Positions 14,846 to 22,262 of a stretch of 32,633 nucleotides of DNA are shown piece by piece. Origin of the DNA: Rhodopseudomonas sp. AAP120. GTDB lineage: Bacteria > Pseudomonadota > Alphaproteobacteria > Rhizobiales > Xanthobacteraceae. How positions within the stretch are numbered: position 1 is the first letter of the stretch; every line of letters starts with the position of its first letter. A program made the position numbers and the translations under genes. The stretch is from assembly GCF_001295845.1 (NCBI RefSeq), contig NZ_LJIC01000177.1, positions 1 through 32,633 of the forward strand. The letters run 5' to 3'. The notes beneath the pieces were generated by a model. It was not told where the DNA came from. It saw only the letters and a program-made list of their open reading frames with translations, and did not search any database.

Positions 14846-16347
14846 CGTTCGCGATGCCGACTGCACCGCGGGATGTCGTCCGCGTCACGGCGATCGTCGT
14901 CGCCGCTTTGGTGGCGCTGCGCCTCGTCGCCGCCGCGATCACGCCTTTGACGTTCGACGAGGCCTATTACTGGACGTGGTCGAAGCATCTCGCGCTGTCC
15001 TACTTCGATCATCCGCCGATGGTCGCGCTGGTGATTCGGCTCGGCACGCTGATCGCCGGCGATACCGAACTCGGCGTGCGGCTGATCTCCGTGCTGCTGG
15101 CACTGCCGATGAGCTGGGCGACCTGGCGATCGGCGGAGCTGCTGTTCGGCGGCCAGCGGCTGGCGGCGAACGCGACGCTGCTGCTCAACGCCACGATGAT
15201 GGTGTCGATCGGCACCGTGATCGTGACGCCGGACGCGCCGCTGCTGGTCGCGGCCAGTTTCGTGCTCTACACGCTGGCGCAGGTGCTGTCGTCGGGCAAC
15301 GGCGTGTGGTGGCTCGGCGTCGGCGTCGCGGTCGGCGCTGCGCTGCTGTCGAAATACACCGCTTTGTTCTTCGGCCCGGCGATTCTGATCTGGCTGTTGT
15401 GGGTGCCGAAGCTGCGTCGCTGGCTGCTGACGCCCTGGCCCTATCTCGGCGGACTGATCGCGTTCGCGATGTTTTCGCCGGTGGTGATCTGGAATGCCGA
15501 TCACCAGTGGATTTCCTTCGTCAAGCAGTTCCGCCGTGCCCAGGTCGACGGCTTCAATCCGAGCTATCTGCTCGAGCTGGTGCCGACCCAGTTCGTCCTC
15601 ACCACGCCGCTCGCCTACATCCTCGGCCTGATGGGGCTCTATGCGCTGGCGCGTGGCGCCGGGGCGTCCGGCGCGCGCGTGCTGGTCAGTTCGATCGTCT
15701 GGACCATCGCGCTGTATTTCGCCTGGCAGGCGACCCACGACCGGGTCGAGGGCAACTGGCTGGGCGCGCTGTATCCGGCCTTCGCGGTCGCCGGCGCGGT
15801 CGCGGCGGGGCTGGCGACCTGGGGACCGCGGGCACAGCGCGTCGTGCGCTTTTGCATGCGCTGGGCCGTGCCGGTCGGCGTGGTGATGTTCGTGCTGATC
15901 GTGGTGCAGGCCAACACCGGCGTGCTCACCGGTTATCGCCGCGACGCCAGCGTTCGCGCGGTCGGCGTCGGCTTCCGTGAAATCGCCGCCGAGATCGCCG
16001 CGGTGCGCGAGAAGACCGGCGCCACCTGCGTGATGGCCGACGATTACGGCAACACGGCCTGGCTCGCCTTCTATCTGCCCAAGGGCACCTGCGTGTTGCA
16101 GCGCAACGAGCGCTTCCGCTGGCTGCAGCAGCCGTCGCCCACGCCTGAGCAACTGGCCGGCAAGCTGCTGCTGGTGGGCGAAACCAACGCTGCCGCGCAT
16201 CCCGGGCTGAAGGCGACCTTCGCCCGGATCGAGAAGGTCGGCGAGGTGGAACGCCGGCGCGGCCCGCTGTTGATCGATACGCTGGAATTGGACATCCTCG
16301 ACGGCGCCAGGCGCGACGTGCTCGACCTCACGCCGCCAGTCTATTGA
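14842..16347 (+). CDS. GT39 (ArnT-like) membrane glycosyltransferase
   Basis: A 501-aa integral membrane protein of the PMT/ArnT superfamily. The first periplasmic loop carries the family's acidic catalytic motif, LTFDEAYYWTWSKHLALSYFDHPPM, with the FDE acidic residues near position 40. About ten hydrophobic helices follow, up to residue 360, then a soluble C-terminal domain of about 140 residues. Such enzymes move a sugar from polyprenyl phosphate to lipid A, another glycolipid or protein on the periplasmic face. The TTG at 14842 overlaps the preceding stop (TTGA) and implies coupling; an ATG at 14854 is an equally possible start. Together with the upstream synthase it forms a two-gene envelope glycosylation unit. 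Confidence 0.9.
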   Translation: MTFAMPTAPRDVVRVTAIVVAALVALRLVAAAITPLTFDEAYYWTWSKHLALSYFDHPPMVALVIRLGTLIAGDTELGVRLISVLLALPMSWATWRSAELLFGGQRLAANATLLLNATMMVSIGTVIVTPDAPLLVAASFVLYTLAQVLSSGNGVWWLGVGVAVGAALLSKYTALFFGPAILIWLLWVPKLRRWLLTPWPYLGGLIAFAMFSPVVIWNADHQWISFVKQFRRAQVDGFNPSYLLELVPTQFVLTTPLAYILGLMGLYALARGAGASGARVLVSSIVWTIALYFAWQATHDRVEGNWLGALYPAFAVAGAVAAGLATWGPRAQRVVRFCMRWAVPVGVVMFVLIVVQANTGVLTGYRRDASVRAVGVGFREIAAEIAAVREKTGATCVMADDYGNTAWLAFYLPKGTCVLQRNERFRWLQQPSPTPEQLAGKLLLVGETNAAAHPGLKATFARIEKVGEVERRRGPLLIDTLELDILDGARRDVLDLTPPVY

Positions 16348-16497
16348 GCCGGCCAGATGCCGTTTCTTTAGTCTAAGCCTGCCTCCCGGAAAGCTGACCA
16401 GCCGCGCCGCTTTGTGCTAGAGGCTGCCGCAATCCAGATCGGGTTTCCAAGTCCATCGACGCGCGGCGCGCCGAGCCCAAACGATACGAGAGATGCG

Positions 16498-17715
16498 ATG
16501 AACGACACGGTGTTGATTGTTGGAGCCGGGCACGCCGGATTTCAGGTCGCGGTTTCGCTGCGCCAAGCCAAGTACACCGGTCGCGTCGTGCTGATCAACG
16601 ACGAGAAGCACCTGCCGTATCAGCGGCCGCCGCTGTCCAAGGCGTATCTCAAGAGCGGCGGTGATTCGGCCTCGCTGATGTTTCGTCCGGAGAAATTCTT
16701 CCAGGATCAGACCATCGAGCTGATTTCCGATCGCGCGGTTGCGATCGATCGCGAGGCGAAAACGCTGTTGCTCGGCTCGGGCGAGAAGATTGAGTACGGC
16801 CATCTGGTGCTCGCGACCGGTGCGCGCAACCGGCAGCTCGACGTGCCCAAGGCGACGCTCGAGGACGTACTGTATCTGCGCACGCTCGATGAGAGTGAGC
16901 AGGTGCGGCAGCGTATGCCGAACAAGAAGCAGGTGGTGGTGATCGGTGCCGGCTTCATTGGCCTCGAATTCGCCGCCACGGCGCGCGGCAAGGGCCTCGA
17001 AGTCGACGTCGTCGAGCTCGCGCCGCGGGTGATGGCGCGCGCGGTGACGCCGGAGATCTCCAGCTACTTCCACGACCGCCACACCGCTTCGGGCATCCGT
17101 ATCCACTACGGCGTCCGCGCCACCGAGATCGAAGGCGAGGGCGGCCGTGTCAGCGGCGTCGCGCTCAGCGACGGCCGCACGCTGCCGGCCGATCTGGTCG
17201 TGGTCGGCGTCGGCGTCATCCCGAACGTCGAACTCGCGGCTGCGGCCGGCCTGCCGACCGCGTCCGGCATCATCGTCGACGAGAACCTCCTGACCGAAGA
17301 TCCGAACATCTCGGCGATCGGCGATTGCTCGCTGTTCAACAGCGTGCGGTTCGGCGAGGTGATGCGGCTGGAGTCGGTCCAGAACGCCACCGACCAGGCA
17401 CGCTGTGTCGCCGCGCGGCTCACCGGCGACACCAAGGCCTACGACGGTTATCCGTGGTTCTGGTCGGACCAGGCCGACGACAAGCTGCAGATCGCCGGCC
17501 TCACCGCCGGCTTCGATCAGGTCGTGGTTCGCGGCAGCGTCGCCGAGCGCTCCTTTTCGGCGTTCTGCTATAAGGACGGCCAACTGATCGGCATCGAATC
17601 CGTCAACCGCGCCGCCGACCACGTCTTCGGCCGCAAGATCCTGCCGCTCGGCAAATCGATTACGCCCGAGCAGGCGGCGGATGTCAGCTTCGATCTGAAG
17701 AAGGCGATGGCCTAG
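16498..17715 (+). CDS. FAD-dependent ferredoxin reductase, palustrisredoxin-reductase-like
   Basis: A 405-aa protein. The N-terminal FAD site (VLIVGAGHAGFQVAVSLRQAKY), the PYQRPPLSKAYL motif, the LATGAR hinge, the NADH-binding VVVIGAGFIGLEFA and the late SAIGDCSLF FAD motif identify a putidaredoxin-reductase-type enzyme that transfers electrons from NADH to a [2Fe-2S] ferredoxin serving a cytochrome P450. From memory the sequence is very close to the structurally characterised palustrisredoxin reductase (PuR) of R. palustris, which serves CYP199A2. Start at the ATG at 16498, with GAGAGA just upstream; the frame extends to 16414 without support. No ferredoxin gene is adjacent; the nearest P450 is at 20120-21343 on the other strand. 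The next gene begins after a block of palindromic repeats. Confidence 0.92.
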   Translation: MNDTVLIVGAGHAGFQVAVSLRQAKYTGRVVLINDEKHLPYQRPPLSKAYLKSGGDSASLMFRPEKFFQDQTIELISDRAVAIDREAKTLLLGSGEKIEYGHLVLATGARNRQLDVPKATLEDVLYLRTLDESEQVRQRMPNKKQVVVIGAGFIGLEFAATARGKGLEVDVVELAPRVMARAVTPEISSYFHDRHTASGIRIHYGVRATEIEGEGGRVSGVALSDGRTLPADLVVVGVGVIPNVELAAAAGLPTASGIIVDENLLTEDPNISAIGDCSLFNSVRFGEVMRLESVQNATDQARCVAARLTGDTKAYDGYPWFWSDQADDKLQIAGLTAGFDQVVVRGSVAERSFSAFCYKDGQLIGIESVNRAADHVFGRKILPLGKSITPEQAADVSFDLKKAMA

Positions 17716-17726
17716 TAACGGGCTCT

Positions 17727-17812
17727 CCGTCAATGCGGGCGAAGCGAAGCAATCCAGAAGCGTCGTGCACGGGGCTGGATTGCTTCGTCGCTACGCTCCT
17801 CGCAATGACGGG
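17727..17812. repeat. Dispersed palindromic repeat, second copy (GTCATTGCGAG family)
   Basis: This element shares the layout of that at 1705-1788: a left end CCGTCAATGCGGG, then GCGAAGCGAAGCAATCC, and a right side GGATTGCTTCGTCGCTACGC ending CTCGCAATGACGG. The left arm has two substitutions relative to the perfect arm (CAATGCGGG for CATTGCGAG), so this copy is slightly decayed. It stands 11 nt after the ferredoxin reductase stop and may serve as its 3' end structure. Confidence 0.82.
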
Positions 17813-17823
17813 GAGAGTTACTT

Positions 17824-17914
17824 CGTCATGGTCGGGCTTCTCCCAGCCATCCGCGCCTTTGGACGTCGATACGCAGTGAAGGCGTGGATGCCCGGGACGA
17901 GCTTGGACATGACG
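17824..17914. repeat. Second palindrome family (CGTCATGGTCGGGCTT type)
   Basis: Outer arms CGTCATG (17824-17830) and CATGACG (17908-17914) enclose imperfect arms GGGCTTCTCCCAGCCATCC and GGATGCCCGGGACGAGC, with CGCGCCTTTGG and AAGGCGTGG nearer the loop. The pattern is that of a widespread Bradyrhizobiaceae intergenic repeat built around GGCCATCCACG. It follows directly after the element at 17727-17812, giving a tandem of two unrelated palindromes between convergent genes (16498 plus and 17956 minus), where it could block read-through from both sides. Confidence 0.7.
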
Positions 17915-17955
17915 GTGCGGCTGATACTTTCCGCTAACAAATAGGCCTCGTTAGG

Positions 17956-18849
17956 CTACGCCAGCGCTGCGAATTCCCGCTGCACCGCTTCGATGTCCGG
18001 GACCGTCGGCAGGCCTGCCTCGTTGCCGAGCCGCTGGATCTTGAAGGTGGACGCAGCGCGGGCGAATTCGAAATGGTGCTGCCAGTCCTTGTCCGGGCTG
18101 TTGAGATACGAGAACACATAGGCGCCGTGAAAGACGTCACCGGCGCCGTTGGTATCGATCACGCGCTCGCGGGGGATCGAGAAGGCGGGGAGGGTGCGGA
18201 CCGTGCCGTCTTCGTCGTACCACAGCAGGCCGCGCTCGCCCTGTGTCACGCCGCCGATCCGGCAGCCGCGCGATCTCAAATAATCGAGCATCTTGTCCGG
18301 CGTCAGGTCCATCTGCTCGCACAGCCGCTCAGCGACGATCGCGACGTCGATGAATTCCAGCAGCTCGTGGGTGTTGGTTCGTAGGCCGCCGCCGTCGAGC
18401 GAGGTCAGGATGCCGGCTTCGCGGCACAGCTTGGCGTAGTGGATGGCGGCATCGGGCTGGTGACCGTCGACATGCAGTGCACGGCAGTTGCCGAGATTGA
18501 GCACCGGAAACGGATGGATGTGCTCGTCGTCGCGGCAGCGGACGATGGCCCGCTTGCCGTCCTTCGGCATGATGAAGGACAGCGACGAGGTCGCCACCTT
18601 GCGCGGATGGACGGAGATTCCGTACTTCGCCGTCATGTCCTGAAACATCCGGCCGAGCCAGTCGTTGGCGACGGTGGCGATCAGGTCGGGCACGATGCCG
18701 AGCTTAGCGCAGCAGAACGCCGCGGTGACGGCGTTGCCGCCGAACGACACGGCGTAGTCGGATGCGACGTGTTTCTCGTCGCCGGTCGGCAAATGGTCGG
18801 TGATGAACGTGACGTCGATATAGGTCTGTCCGATAAAGAGTGCGTCCAT
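17956..18849 (-). CDS. PfkB-family sugar kinase
   Basis: A 297-aa ribokinase-like kinase. The N-terminal signature has the form VSFGGNAVTAAFCCAKLG, with IGQTYIDVTFITDHLP at the start; the C-terminal signature DTNGAGD spans residues 232-238 with D238 as the catalytic base. Nearby are GGVTQGERGLLWYDEDG and FHGAYVFSYLN, as in the family. It phosphorylates a sugar or nucleoside with ATP in the cytoplasm; the substrate cannot be told from sequence. ATG at 18849 is chosen since the protein begins there with the family's first strand (MDALFIGQTYIDV) and AGGAC lies upstream; the frame remains open to 19185, but those residues do not resemble the family. It stands alone, divergent from the VOC gene. 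Confidence 0.88.
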   Translation of the reverse strand: MDALFIGQTYIDVTFITDHLPTGDEKHVASDYAVSFGGNAVTAAFCCAKLGIVPDLIATVANDWLGRMFQDMTAKYGISVHPRKVATSSLSFIMPKDGKRAIVRCRDDEHIHPFPVLNLGNCRALHVDGHQPDAAIHYAKLCREAGILTSLDGGGLRTNTHELLEFIDVAIVAERLCEQMDLTPDKMLDYLRSRGCRIGGVTQGERGLLWYDEDGTVRTLPAFSIPRERVIDTNGAGDVFHGAYVFSYLNSPDKDWQHHFEFARAASTFKIQRLGNEAGLPTVPDIEAVQREFAALA

Positions 18850-19216
18850 GAGCGTCCTGTGCTGCGAAGCCTGACCCGGCTCGCAAACCATAGCATCTGC
18901 TTGTTGCAGCGCATCGGCTAAATTTCCGCTGCGGCGGAACGGAAGCTCGGGGATTCGGCGCCGAAAACCGATCCCGGCCGAGTTCCCGGCGGGCTGTTGC
19001 ACGCCGGCGGGCTTGATCGACGAATCGCCCCTCTGCGGCGCGGAGGATTGCAGCGGCGGCGCCGCTGAACCGGGTATCGGACGAGGTGGCAACGCGCCGC
19101 GAATATCCGATTGTCGCGCCAAGGCCATGGAGCCGCGAGTCGCCTCCGGCGGTGATTGCAGTCGGCCGTCGGATCCGCCAGGCATGTTCGACCGACAGAC
19201 AGGCGAGGGTGTTGCT
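18850..19216. other. Intergenic region between divergent kinase and VOC genes
   Basis: These 367 nt hold the 5' regions of two divergent genes. Open frames run through on both strands but lack supported starts and read as low-complexity Pro/Arg/Ser sequence, so I do not call a gene. One short hairpin is visible, CAGCGGC (19051-19057) and GCCGCTG (19061-19067). I could not assign convincing promoters. Confidence 0.5.
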
Positions 19217-20110
19217 ATGAGCAGCGAACAGCGCGAACCCGACGATGCGCAATCCGCCGTTCGCGGGCGGGTGATTACCGGGATCGATCATCTGGTGGTG
19301 TTGGTCAGCGATCTGCCGGCGGCGGTCGCCGCTTATCAGATCCTGCTGGGCCGCGCGCCGGCGTGGCGCAGCGCCGACGACGGCTCGGAAAACGTGCTGT
19401 TCACCCTGGACAACATGTCGCTCGAACTGATGTCGCCGTCGGGCAGCGGGGGCAATGCCGATCGTCTGCGCACGGTCATCAAGCTGCAGGGCGAGGGGCT
19501 CGCCAGCCTGTGCTTCCGGGTTCTGGACATCGAGCGGCTGCAGCGCCGGCTCGAGCGTTTGGCGCTGCAGCCGGATCCGGTCGCGGAGGTCGAGCGGCGG
19601 GATGCGCAGACCGGCGCGGCGCTGAGCTGGAAGCGTACCCGCGCCGCCACGGCGCTGACCCGCGGCGTGCGGATGTTCTTCCTCGAGCTAGGGGCCGAAC
19701 GGCCGAGATCGGAGCCGACCGGGCCGGCGCCGATCGTCGCGATGGACCACCTGGTGATCTCGACCACCGACCCTGAACGGGTCGCGGCGCTGTACGGTGC
19801 GCGTCTGGGGCTCGACATGGTGCTGGATCGCTCCCACCACGAATGGGGGCGGCTGATGTTCTTCCGCTGCGGGGATCTCAACCTCGAAGTCGTGCACCGG
19901 CCGGTGGCGGGCTCTGATGCCGAGCACGACAAGCTGTGGGGGATCGGCTGGCGGGTCGACGATCTCGATACCGCCCGCGCCCGTCTGGTCGAGGCCGGGC
20001 TGACCGTGACCGAGCCGCGGGCCGGTCGCAAGCCGGGCACACGGGTGGTCACCGTGCGCAGCGGCACCTGCCAGATTCCGACGCTGCTGGTGCAACTGCC
20101 GCGGGATTGA
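19217..20110 (+). CDS. Two-domain VOC (glyoxalase-like) protein
   Basis: A 297-aa protein with two vicinal-oxygen-chelate halves. The first starts at ITGIDHLVVLVSDLPAAVAAYQILLG (about residue 23) and has SLELMSPSG; the second starts at IVAMDHLVISTTDPERVAALYGARLGLDM (about residue 173) and has LNLEVVHRP. The His of each DHL and the Glu of each LEL/LEV are candidate metal ligands. Families with this layout include extradiol dioxygenases, hydroxyphenylpyruvate-type and glyoxalase-like enzymes; the exact reaction is not apparent. The ATG at 19217 is preceded by GAGGG about 8 nt upstream. It converges on the cytochrome P450 gene with 9 nt between the stops. Confidence 0.85.
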   Translation: MSSEQREPDDAQSAVRGRVITGIDHLVVLVSDLPAAVAAYQILLGRAPAWRSADDGSENVLFTLDNMSLELMSPSGSGGNADRLRTVIKLQGEGLASLCFRVLDIERLQRRLERLALQPDPVAEVERRDAQTGAALSWKRTRAATALTRGVRMFFLELGAERPRSEPTGPAPIVAMDHLVISTTDPERVAALYGARLGLDMVLDRSHHEWGRLMFFRCGDLNLEVVHRPVAGSDAEHDKLWGIGWRVDDLDTARARLVEAGLTVTEPRAGRKPGTRVVTVRSGTCQIPTLLVQLPRD

Positions 20111-20119
20111 TCCCGCCGG

Positions 20120-21343
20120 TCAGGCCGCGAGCCGGCACGGCACCCGCAGAAACCCGCGAAACCGCGCCCGGCCTCCGCGCGCCGGGGGACGGCTGATCCC
20201 GTAGCCCGGGAAACGTGCGAGGAAGCGGCGCAGCGCGATCGCGCCTTCGAGCCGAGCCAGCGCCATGCCGGCGCATTGATGCGGTCCGGTCGCGAAGGCG
20301 AGATGCCGGTTCGGGGTTCGTCCGACATCGAACCGCTCCGGATCTGGAAACTGCGCCGGATCGCGATTGGCGGCGCCGATGCACAGCGTCAGCGAGGTGT
20401 TGGCCGGCATCGCCACGCCGCCGATCGTGGTCTCGGCGGTGGTGATGCGGTTGCCGAGCTGGTTGGAGCTCTCGTAGCGCAGGATTTCCTCGACCGCGGT
20501 CCGGGTCAGCCCGGGATCGGCGATCAGCCGCTGTTTTTCGCGGGGGTGGGCGTCGAGCGCCACCAGCCCGTTGCCGATCAGGTTGGTGGTGGTCTCGTGG
20601 CCAGCGTTGAGCAGGAAGATGCAATTATGCAGCAGCTCCTTGGACGACAGCTGCTCGCCGCTACCATCACCCTCGATCAGCCGCGTCAGCACGTCGCGCT
20701 CAGGATCGCCGGGAGCGGCGCGGCGGTCGGCGATCAGCGTCTCGAGATAGGCGAGGAAGTCGCGCACCGCGTCGTTACCCCGCGCGAAAGCTTCGGGGCT
20801 GACCACCGGCTCCAGCGCCCCGAGGATCGCCAGCGACCAGTCGCGCAGCGGACCGCGCTCGCCATGTGGCACGCCGAGCAGATTGCCGATCACCTCGATC
20901 GGGATCGCGGCGGCGAAATCCTCGATCAGGTCGACGTCGTTCTTTGCCGCCATCGTGTCCAGCAGCCGGTCGACCAGCGCGATCAGATCGGGCTCCATGC
21001 CGGCGATCGCTCGCGGCGACAGCGCCCCCATAATCAACCGCCGGACCCGCGTGTGCGACGGCGGATCGTTGAACACCAGGCTGGTGGTGTGATGCTCGAA
21101 CAGCAGCGAGGCGCCGTATTTCGGCGCGAATTCGCGCTGCTTGTCGGACGAGAACAGCGTAGTGTTCTTGTAGACCGCGACCAGATCGTCGTAGCGGGTG
21201 AGGAAATAGCCGCCATTGCGCAGCCGCTTGACCGGCTGGTGGGCGCGTAGCGCCCGATAGGTCGGGTAGGGATCGGCGTAGAACTCGGGAGTCAGTCGTT
21301 CGATCTCGAACGCCGTCGCCAGTTCGCTTGGGGTCGTTTCCAT
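20120..21343 (-). CDS. Cytochrome P450
   Basis: A 407-aa soluble bacterial P450. The I-helix motif AGHETT (247-252) includes the acid-alcohol pair E250-T251, the K-helix ExxR is E286-R289, and the haem-binding loop is FATGPHQCAG with the thiolate ligand C357. It has no membrane anchor, consistent with a class I enzyme fed by ferredoxin and ferredoxin reductase. A reductase is encoded 3.6 kb away at 16498-17715, but no ferredoxin gene is in the window. The substrate is unknown; the N-terminal DPYPTYRALRAHQPV and the HTTSLVFNDPPSHTRVRRL segment are typical of bacterial fatty-acid, terpene or aromatic hydroxylases alike. The ATG at 21343 has only a weak GAGACG upstream. Confidence 0.93.
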   Translation of the reverse strand: METTPSELATAFEIERLTPEFYADPYPTYRALRAHQPVKRLRNGGYFLTRYDDLVAVYKNTTLFSSDKQREFAPKYGASLLFEHHTTSLVFNDPPSHTRVRRLIMGALSPRAIAGMEPDLIALVDRLLDTMAAKNDVDLIEDFAAAIPIEVIGNLLGVPHGERGPLRDWSLAILGALEPVVSPEAFARGNDAVRDFLAYLETLIADRRAAPGDPERDVLTRLIEGDGSGEQLSSKELLHNCIFLLNAGHETTTNLIGNGLVALDAHPREKQRLIADPGLTRTAVEEILRYESSNQLGNRITTAETTIGGVAMPANTSLTLCIGAANRDPAQFPDPERFDVGRTPNRHLAFATGPHQCAGMALARLEGAIALRRFLARFPGYGISRPPARGGRARFRGFLRVPCRLAA

Positions 21344-21519
21344 GGGCGTCTCGTTTTTCCCCCTTGTAGAGGGTTTAGCTCCCGAAGGGGATACCAGTTT
21401 GCCCCGATTGCGGCCGACTGCGCGGGCGGCCTTGACGCTGGAGGTTCGGAATGGCTGGCCAAATTGCCACGCTCAGGCCATTTCAGCGCTCACGATCCGG
21501 TGCATCACCAGCGAACCGA

Positions 21520-21550
21520 TTGACAATCTGGTCGGTGAGTGCCTACTCAC
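21520..21550 (+). promoter_or_regulatory. Promoter with overlapping operator before the RND-pump TetR gene
   Basis: TTGACA (21520-21525) is a perfect -35 box. A -10-like TACTCA follows at 21544-21549 after 18 nt. Perfect 6-bp arms GTGAGT (21535-21540) and ACTCAC (21545-21550) flank GCCT and cover the -10, as expected for an autorepressor site. The ATG at 21555 starts 5 nt after the palindrome, so the transcript would start at or next to it. Confidence 0.6.
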
Positions 21551-21554
21551 AAAA

Positions 21555-22262
21555 ATGAACTCATTGCGAATGACGCGAGATTTGCGCCGGGAGCTGATCC
21601 TCGGCGCAGCCAAGCGATGTTTTGCCCGAAACGGCTTTGCCGGGACCACGACCAAGAGCGTCGCGGCTGCCGCATCGATCTCGGAAGGGTTGCTGTTCAA
21701 GCACTTTGCGAGCAAATCGGCGCTGTACGCCGAGATTCTCGCCCAGGAATGCGATGCCGACCCGGAGCTGGCCGATTTGCTCGGTCTGCCGGCGTCGACC
21801 GAGACGTTGGTTGTGCTGGTTCGAAATCTCGTCGCACATTTCCTGCATGTTTCGGATCAGCCGGACCAGGAGGATGCGCAGCGGCTGCGGCTGTTGATCA
21901 CCAGCCAACTCGAGGATGGTGAATTCGCCCGGCTGCTGTTCGAAAAGGCTGAAAGCCTGATGGGGCCGCAGTTCGCCGCTTCGCTGGATCGCGCGGTGGC
22001 GGCGGGAGACGCTGCCCGGGTCGGGACCGATCCGATGAATTTGTTTTGGCTCGCCCACCAGACGGTGCTGATGGTGGCGCTGGCCCGCTTGCCCGAGCTC
22101 CCCAGCCTGACCTATGGAGGCGCTCCGGATTTCGAGCGCCAGACGTGTGAATACATTTTACGTGGTATTGGACTGAACGAAGCCGTAATTGCCACGCATC
22201 TGGATCGCGAGTTCTCGCCCGGTCCTGCGCGCGCAGAAAACGACAGAGAGTGCACAAGATGA
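21555..22262 (+). CDS. TetR/AcrR regulator of the adjacent RND pump
   Basis: A 235-aa TetR-family repressor. The DNA-binding domain is residues 10-60 (RRELILGAAKRCFARNGFAGTTTKSV, then SISEGLLFKHFASKSALYAEIL); the rest is a helical ligand-binding domain. ATG at 21555 and a second ATG at 21570 are both possible; neither has a clear ribosome site, and the promoter at 21520-21549 predicts a leaderless message from 21555. The frame is open upstream to 21342, but the promoter and operator argue against an earlier start. Its stop overlaps the ATG of the periplasmic adaptor (ATGA), so it is the first gene of the pump operon and probably represses it until an effector binds. Confidence 0.9.
   Translation: MNSLRMTRDLRRELILGAAKRCFARNGFAGTTTKSVAAAASISEGLLFKHFASKSALYAEILAQECDADPELADLLGLPASTETLVVLVRNLVAHFLHVSDQPDQEDAQRLRLLITSQLEDGEFARLLFEKAESLMGPQFAASLDRAVAAGDAARVGTDPMNLFWLAHQTVLMVALARLPELPSLTYGGAPDFERQTCEYILRGIGLNEAVIATHLDREFSPGPARAENDRECTR

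Noticed and set aside
14806-16200. A 464-codon minus-strand frame opposite the GT39 gene
   Set aside because: Composition (His, Arg, Gln, Asp) is that of antisense to a membrane protein in a GC-rich genome; no motif found.
18850-19185. Upstream extension of the sugar kinase by 112 residues
   Set aside because: The extra residues are Pro/Arg/Ser-rich and unlike the kinase family; the family N-terminus begins at the ATG at 18849.
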